Part shown: positions 45,538-49,581 of the stretch, in pieces
How positions within the stretch are numbered: position 1 is the first letter of the stretch
Layout: each line of letters opens with the position of its first letter
Notes under the pieces: model-generated
The model's database searches: none
The model's input: the letters and a program-made list of their open reading frames with translations, nothing else
What the model was told of the DNA's origin: nothing
Program-made: the position numbers and the translations under genes
Origin: Candidatus Tepidiaquacellales bacterium UBA6667
GTDB taxonomy: Bacteria; Bacteroidota; Ignavibacteria; Tepidaquicellales; Tepidaquicellaceae
DNA length: 49,581 nt
NCBI GenBank assembly: GCA_002455255.1
Contig: DKKL01000007.1
Span: 115,141 to 164,721, forward strand
Direction of reading: 5' to 3'

Positions 45538-46297
45538 ACCTTTAATACTTATCTCTAATGATGATGGCATTGAATCAGACGGGATAAAAGCTCTCGCAAG
45601 AGAAATAAGAAAATTTGCCGAAACAATTGTAATAGCACCGGCAACTCAGCAAAGTGCTGTCGGACATTCCATTACTATTTCAAATCCGATTAGAGCAAAA
45701 AAAAATTTAATTGATAAAAATTTTTACGGATATGCTGTTGAAGGAACTCCGGCAGATTCTGTAAAACTTGCTGTTAGAAATCTGCTTAAAGGGAGAAAAA
45801 TTGATTTGCTTATTTCAGGAATAAACCACGGCTCTAATACTGCTATAAATATTATTTATTCAGGAACCGTTTCTGCCGCTACCGAAGGCACTATTCTCGG
45901 TATCCCATCTATCGCTGTTTCGCTTGCAAGTTTCACTTATAATGATTTTTCTACTTCTGCAAAGTTTTCTGCCAAGATTGCAAAAACTGTTTTAAAAAAA
46001 GGATTGCCAAAAGGAACTTTGCTTAATGTAAATGTTCCGGCTTTACCTGAAAAAAAAATAAAAGGTGTCTTAGTTACCAAACAGGGAAAATCATTCTGGG
46101 ATGACAGATATGATTCAAGATTAGACCCTAACAGAAGAGAATATTTCTGGCTCACCGGTAAAATGGCTTCTCTTGATAAAAGTATCGAATTTGATCAAAA
46201 AGCAATCGAAGAAGGTTATATTTCTTTAACCCCTGTTCATTACGATTTGACAAATTATGAAATGTTAGATGAAATTAAAAGTTGGAAGATTAAATAA
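45527..46297 (+). CDS. surE: 5'/3'-nucleotidase SurE
   Basis: A 256-residue metal-dependent nucleoside monophosphatase. The metal site is in the N-terminal ISNDDGIESDGIKAL (Asp12-Asp13); other family marks are PATQQSAVGHSIT, YAVEGTPADSVKLA and ISGINHGSNTAINIIYSGTV. The C-terminal part contains the extended arm typical of SurE dimers. It overlaps obgE by 11 bases and ends the plus-strand run before a strong terminator. Confidence 0.96.
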   Translation: MKNKPLILISNDDGIESDGIKALAREIRKFAETIVIAPATQQSAVGHSITISNPIRAKKNLIDKNFYGYAVEGTPADSVKLAVRNLLKGRKIDLLISGINHGSNTAINIIYSGTVSAATEGTILGIPSIAVSLASFTYNDFSTSAKFSAKIAKTVLKKGLPKGTLLNVNVPALPEKKIKGVLVTKQGKSFWDDRYDSRLDPNRREYFWLTGKMASLDKSIEFDQKAIEEGYISLTPVHYDLTNYEMLDEIKSWKIK

Positions 46298-46300
46298 TTT

Positions 46301-46324
46301 ATTGCCCTGATTTCTCAGGGCAAT
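46301..46324. terminator. Bidirectional terminator
   Basis: Perfect 10-base stem ATTGCCCTGA / TCAGGGCAAT with a TTTC loop, between the convergent stops of surE and citrate synthase. Flanks are AT-rich on both sides. Confidence 0.85.
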
Positions 46325-46330
46325 ATAATT

Positions 46331-47602
46331 TTATCCTATTTGATTCTTAACCCAGTTTGTGGTAACTGATTTTGGTCTGATTAATGGAGCATTCATTGCT
46401 CTTGCCATTATTGACTGGGCTGTTAAACCGAGAATTCTTGATACAGAAAATAATACTGTATAATATTCATACTCAGTTAATCCGTAATGAAAAAGTAATG
46501 AACCTGATGCCGCATCAACATTAGGCCAAGGGTCTTTTGCCTTACCCTGCTCAATTAATATCTTCGGAACTATATCAAACAATTGTTCCACAATTTTAAA
46601 TGTTTCATCATTCGGAATATTTTCTTTACCCCAATTCAAAAATGCAGTAAATCTCGGATCTGTAACACGCAATACCGCATGACCATAACCCGGTATCACT
46701 CTTTTATTATTCAGTAAATTCTGACAATAATCTTTAACTTCAGCATCTGTCGGTGAGTGTCCAATATCTTTTCTCATTTGAACAATAAATCTTAAACACT
46801 CTTGATTTGCCAAGCCGTGTAATGGACCTGCTAAACCGTTCAATCCACCGCTGACCGCATAATATATATCAGACAAAGCTGAACCGATTGTTTGAGTTGA
46901 AAAGGCACTTACATTTCCGCTTTCATGGTCGCTATGAAGTACCATATAAAGTCTCATAAGTTTTTTAAATGAACCATCCTTATCTTCAATGCCAAGCATA
47001 TGTGCATAATCTGCTGCCCAATCAAGATTGTGGTCAGATTCTATTCTCGGTCCTTTGTTAAATTTCTTTCTATAGATATATGCCGCAATAGAAGGAACTC
47101 TCGCAATCAAGTTCATACAATCTTCAAACATCGGCTCCCAAAGTTTATCTTTTCCTAATCCGGCATCATATTGTTTTCTGAACTCAGATTCATTTTCCAT
47201 CACAAGTATTGCAGTATTTAACATCACCATAGGATGAGTTTCCTTTGGTAAACTGTCAATTACTTTCCATACATAATCAGGAACGTTTGATCTCGAATCC
47301 CAATCTTTTTCTAAAGCTTTTAAATCTTCAGCAGAAGGTAACTCTCCTGTTAATAACAAATAAAAAATTTCTTCAGGAAGTTTATCAGTTAATTCTAATA
47401 TCGGAATACCTCTGATTATTAATCCGGTATCTAATCCTACCTCAGAAGTATCGCAAATGAGTGATTTAACCCCTCTCATTCCTCCGTAAAGCTGATCAAT
47501 CGTAACGTCTCCTATAACTTTTGTGTTATAGTTTTTTACGATTGATTTCGCTTCCTCTCTTAAACCGGGAATTTGAGAAGCAAGTTTTTCTTTTAATAAC
47601 AT
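46331..47602 (-). CDS. Citrate synthase (eukaryotic-type)
   Basis: A 423-residue enzyme condensing acetyl-CoA and oxaloacetate at the entry to the TCA cycle. I take the ATG at 47602 (MLLKEKLASQIPGLREEAK), which matches the family N-terminus; an ATG 17 codons upstream would add an unsupported leader. Active-site regions are PLHGLANQECL, PGYGHAVLRVTDPRF and the late aspartate in NVDAASGSLLFHYG. The sequence resembles the mitochondrial-type enzyme rather than the NADH-regulated hexameric GltA type, by pattern. It is a single-gene unit. Confidence 0.95.
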   Translation of the reverse strand: MLLKEKLASQIPGLREEAKSIVKNYNTKVIGDVTIDQLYGGMRGVKSLICDTSEVGLDTGLIIRGIPILELTDKLPEEIFYLLLTGELPSAEDLKALEKDWDSRSNVPDYVWKVIDSLPKETHPMVMLNTAILVMENESEFRKQYDAGLGKDKLWEPMFEDCMNLIARVPSIAAYIYRKKFNKGPRIESDHNLDWAADYAHMLGIEDKDGSFKKLMRLYMVLHSDHESGNVSAFSTQTIGSALSDIYYAVSGGLNGLAGPLHGLANQECLRFIVQMRKDIGHSPTDAEVKDYCQNLLNNKRVIPGYGHAVLRVTDPRFTAFLNWGKENIPNDETFKIVEQLFDIVPKILIEQGKAKDPWPNVDAASGSLLFHYGLTEYEYYTVLFSVSRILGLTAQSIMARAMNAPLIRPKSVTTNWVKNQIG

Positions 47603-47910
47603 AATTTCTAAAATGTTTTTTGAATAAGCTATAAAGATACTTCTAATATGCAATATTTGAAAGTTACCTTTTAATACCTTTTTATCAAATTTGGCATAGC
47701 ATTCTAAAACAATTTATTTGAAATAAATATTTGATAATATAATGCTCGGATTGTTAAAATAATTTTGTATCATTTGTGTAATTCGCCTGCTCCTACGGGG
47801 CGGTGAAGTTCGTAAATGTTTTGCCGGATGTGAAAATTTTGATTTCCTGACTTTTTTAATGGATTTAATAAGGTATGTAATTTTGATATATTTGATTAAA
47901 TAAATAAAAA
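47603..47910. other. Intergenic region between citrate synthase and TPR lipoprotein
   Basis: 308 non-coding bases between two divergent genes, which must carry both promoters. A TATAAT lies at 47738-47743 without a well-spaced -35. A short GC-rich island at 47784-47803 (cgcctgctcctacggggcgg) stands out from the AT-rich surroundings. No gene or tRNA was recognised. Confidence 0.55.
47887..47894 (+). promoter_or_regulatory. Possible Bacteroidota-type -7 element
   Basis: TATATTTG fits the TAnnTTTG -7 consensus described for Bacteroidota, 16 bases before the TPR lipoprotein ATG. No matching -33 TTTG was found at the usual distance, so support is weak. Confidence 0.25.
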
Positions 47911-48621
47911 ATGTATAATAAAATTATTTATATAATCCTTGTTTTAATCGTAACATCTGTAGTTTCTGTAAATACAGGTTGCAATGATGGTATTGATCAG
48001 TCTGCTATTGATTCTATTAATAAATACACAAATTTAATTAACCAATATCCTCAAGACCCGTTTTATTATGTTACCAGAGGAGATATATATTTTGTAAACC
48101 AACAATACTTGCAGGCAGTTCAGGATTATGATGCTGCTCTGAATATTGACCCATTTAATCTTGAAGCGTTAAGAAAACTCGCAGTTACTTACGAAAAAAT
48201 TGATAAATATGCAGAATCATTAAAAGAATATAATAATTTAATTGCTCTTTATCCCGGTGCAGATGATTATATAAACAGAGGACTTTTACATGAAAAATAC
48301 AAAAATTTACCTATGGCAATCGCTGATTATGACAGGGCTATTTCTTTAAGTCCCGATAATATAAATTATTATATGATTAGAGGTAATGCTCTGGATAAAG
48401 CAGGGAATTATCAAAGATCCACTCAGGATTATACTGAGGTTATTAAACGACAACCAAACAATATTGGTGCAATTTTAAACAGAGGAAATGCGTTTTATAA
48501 TGGTGGAAATTTTAAAGGTGCAGTTGTTGATTTTGAAAAAGTTATTTTGCTTGACCCATCTTATGAAGGTGATTTAAAAGAAAAACTTCAGGTTTCGAGA
48601 ATTAACGCTCAGAAACAATAA
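47911..48621 (+). CDS. TPR-repeat lipoprotein
   Basis: A 236-residue envelope protein. The signal peptide ends VNTGC with Cys24 as probable lipid site. The rest is about five tetratricopeptide repeats (for example FYYVTRGDIYFVNQQYLQAV, YINRGLLHEKYKNLPMAI, NYYMIRGNALDKAGNYQRST), which form a helical protein-binding scaffold. Partners are unknown. A second TPR lipoprotein follows after 62 bases on the same strand, suggesting a functional pair. Confidence 0.85.
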   Translation: MYNKIIYIILVLIVTSVVSVNTGCNDGIDQSAIDSINKYTNLINQYPQDPFYYVTRGDIYFVNQQYLQAVQDYDAALNIDPFNLEALRKLAVTYEKIDKYAESLKEYNNLIALYPGADDYINRGLLHEKYKNLPMAIADYDRAISLSPDNINYYMIRGNALDKAGNYQRSTQDYTEVIKRQPNNIGAILNRGNAFYNGGNFKGAVVDFEKVILLDPSYEGDLKEKLQVSRINAQKQ

Positions 48622-48683
48622 TAAAAAAATTTGGTATAATATTTGTAACATTATTAGTTGGTTAACTATATTTATTTAAAAAA

Positions 48684-49442
48684 ATGAAAATACTCAACAT
48701 CTTTTTATTAATTTCTGTTTTTGCAATTGCATTAAACGGATGTGGAAAAAAAGAAAATACTTTAGGCGTTAATACACCAGGTTCGACTGACCCTAATATG
48801 CAACCGCAGGGAGACGGATGGAAAATTCCGGGAAGCGGAGACAGCACAGATATATACGGCACCGGATATTATGACTATAGAGACAGTCTTGAAACTTTCC
48901 ATATGGGATACAGCAAACCTCGTGACAGTGTGTATAAATATTACAACATAAAAGAATTTGAAAATTATAATTTCTTAATTCAAAGAGATTCCACCAATCC
49001 CGGACCTTATCTTGACAGAGGAAATCATTTCCAGAATATAAAACTTTACAGAGAAGCAATCAGAGATTATGATAAATATATTTCAATGATTCAGACAAAC
49101 CATTCTGCATATATGAATCGAGGTAATGCACACGAGAGATTAAAAAATTATCAGGCAGCGTTAAATGATTATGATAAAGTAATTGAACTGAAACCTAACG
49201 ATACAATTGCATATTTTAATAAAGGTGTAGTATATGATTATCTTCAAAATTATGAACAGGCAATATACGAATATACAAGAGGTTTACAGGTTGACCCTCG
49301 CCTTGCAAAAGCATATTACAATAGAGGTACAACATATCAGATGATAGGAGATGAAGAGAATGCCCGAAGAGATTGGGAAACAGCGATCAGATTAAACCCA
49401 AAATATGAGGTCGAATTAAGACCAAAAATAAACGCACTGTAA
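48684..49442 (+). CDS. TPR-repeat lipoprotein
   Basis: A 252-residue envelope protein with a canonical lipobox (ALNGC, Cys at residue 20) after MKILNIFLLISVFAI. Residues ~25-100 are a Gly/Pro/Asp/Tyr-rich linker. Residues ~110-245 contain about four tetratricopeptide repeats (YLDRGNHFQNIKLYREAI, AYMNRGNAHERLKNYQAA, AYFNKGVVYDYLQNYEQAI, AYYNRGTTYQMIGDEENA). It probably sits at a membrane face as a binding scaffold. TATAAT at 48635-48640 in the 62-base gap may be its own promoter. A strong terminator follows. Confidence 0.87.
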   Translation: MKILNIFLLISVFAIALNGCGKKENTLGVNTPGSTDPNMQPQGDGWKIPGSGDSTDIYGTGYYDYRDSLETFHMGYSKPRDSVYKYYNIKEFENYNFLIQRDSTNPGPYLDRGNHFQNIKLYREAIRDYDKYISMIQTNHSAYMNRGNAHERLKNYQAALNDYDKVIELKPNDTIAYFNKGVVYDYLQNYEQAIYEYTRGLQVDPRLAKAYYNRGTTYQMIGDEENARRDWETAIRLNPKYEVELRPKINAL

Positions 49443-49464
49443 ATATTCTAAAATCATACTAAAA

Positions 49465-49497
49465 ACAAAAAAGGGGCTTCACGCCCCTTTTTTGTTA
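49465..49497. terminator. Bidirectional terminator
   Basis: A 14-base stem (AACAAAAAAGGGGC / GCCCCTTTTTTGTT, loop TTCAC) with A and T tracts built into the stem, between the TPR lipoprotein stop and the convergent partial gene. Confidence 0.92.
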
Positions 49498-49507
49498 TAG
49501 TCTCAAC

Positions 49508-49581
49508 TCACTTCACCAAGACCATTTTCTTTACTGACTTAAAATCACCGGCGACAATTTTATAAAAATATATTCCGCTTG
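49508..49581 (-). CDS. 3' end of a T9SS sorting-domain protein (partial)
   Basis: The minus strand from the right edge reads SGIYFYKIVAGDFKSVKKMV followed by LVK and a TGA at 49510-49508. SGIYFYK and the Lys-rich KKMVLVK end are those of T9SS type A sorting domains in this window. The rest of the gene is outside the window, so the protein's body cannot be described. Confidence 0.85.
   Translation of the reverse strand, partial: SGIYFYKIVAGDFKSVKKMVLVK

Noticed and set aside
47603..47653. Upstream ATG at 47653 for citrate synthase
   Set aside because: It would add 17 residues that do not fit the family N-terminus; MLLKEKLASQIPG at 47602 does.
47790..47799. ctcctacggg resembles a universally conserved 16S rRNA segment
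   Set aside because: Only 10 bases match and the flanks do not look like rRNA; a chance match.

Overview
The window is AT-rich (roughly 30% GC by eye) and almost fully coding. It reads as chromosome from a Gram-negative member of the Bacteroidota/Ignavibacteriota/Chlorobiota group. The main clues are several secreted proteins ending in a type IX secretion (T9SS) type A sorting domain with the motif NYPNPFNPxT and a Lys-rich end, a TonB-dependent receptor and a porin-like barrel, near absence of visible Shine-Dalgarno sites, and frequent TTG starts. The very low GC together with PNPFNP-type sorting domains points most to an Ignavibacteria-like lineage; this placement is inference. No rRNA, tRNA, CRISPR array, transposase or phage gene was seen.

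Layout. 1-6613 (-): a tandem array of four complete, and one edge-truncated, T9SS-exported beta-propeller proteins whose reading frames overlap by ATGA and whose junctions share a 77-base near-identical repeat. 6980-10607 (-): a YCF48/BNR-type and a 14-repeat propeller protein, also T9SS-tagged. 10707-13924 (-): ligA and a RodZ-like protein. 14102-20634 (+): housekeeping run with an S9 peptidase, SPOR lipoprotein, carA, folD, prmA, Ppx/GppA phosphatase and DUF985 cupin. 20680-24904: envelope and stress genes (TonB-dependent receptor, OsmC, porin-like protein, small secreted protein). 24991-31381: beta-lactamase-like hydrolase, UbiA/MenA-like prenyltransferase, a giant DUF4175-like membrane coiled-coil protein and a cysteine-free thioredoxin-like protein. 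31428-40455 (-): coaD, rsmD, a PilM-like protein, a ComEA-like protein, a lipoprotein, ymdB, a DUF1232 protein, an M19 dipeptidase, purK, an S41 protease and tmk. 40615-46297 (+): a YdcF-family membrane protein whose N-terminus lacks a standard start codon, then nusB, a UMF1 transporter, an unknown gene, obgE and surE. 46331-47602 (-): citrate synthase. 47911-49442 (+): two TPR lipoproteins. 49508-49581 (-): the 3' end of another T9SS-tagged gene.

How it fits together. Most genes are core metabolism or information processing (pyrimidine, purine, folate and CoA synthesis, DNA ligation, ribosome maturation, dTTP synthesis) arranged in short translationally coupled runs separated by clear hairpin terminators. 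The accessory part is the cell-surface set at the left edge. No T9SS core genes are present here, so the cargo depends on machinery elsewhere. The best candidate for something unusual is the left-edge array: it looks like a recombinogenic cassette set in which conserved signal-peptide and sorting-domain ends flank variable propeller bodies, and one member has a sorting domain closer to its neighbour's than to that of its own closest body homologue.
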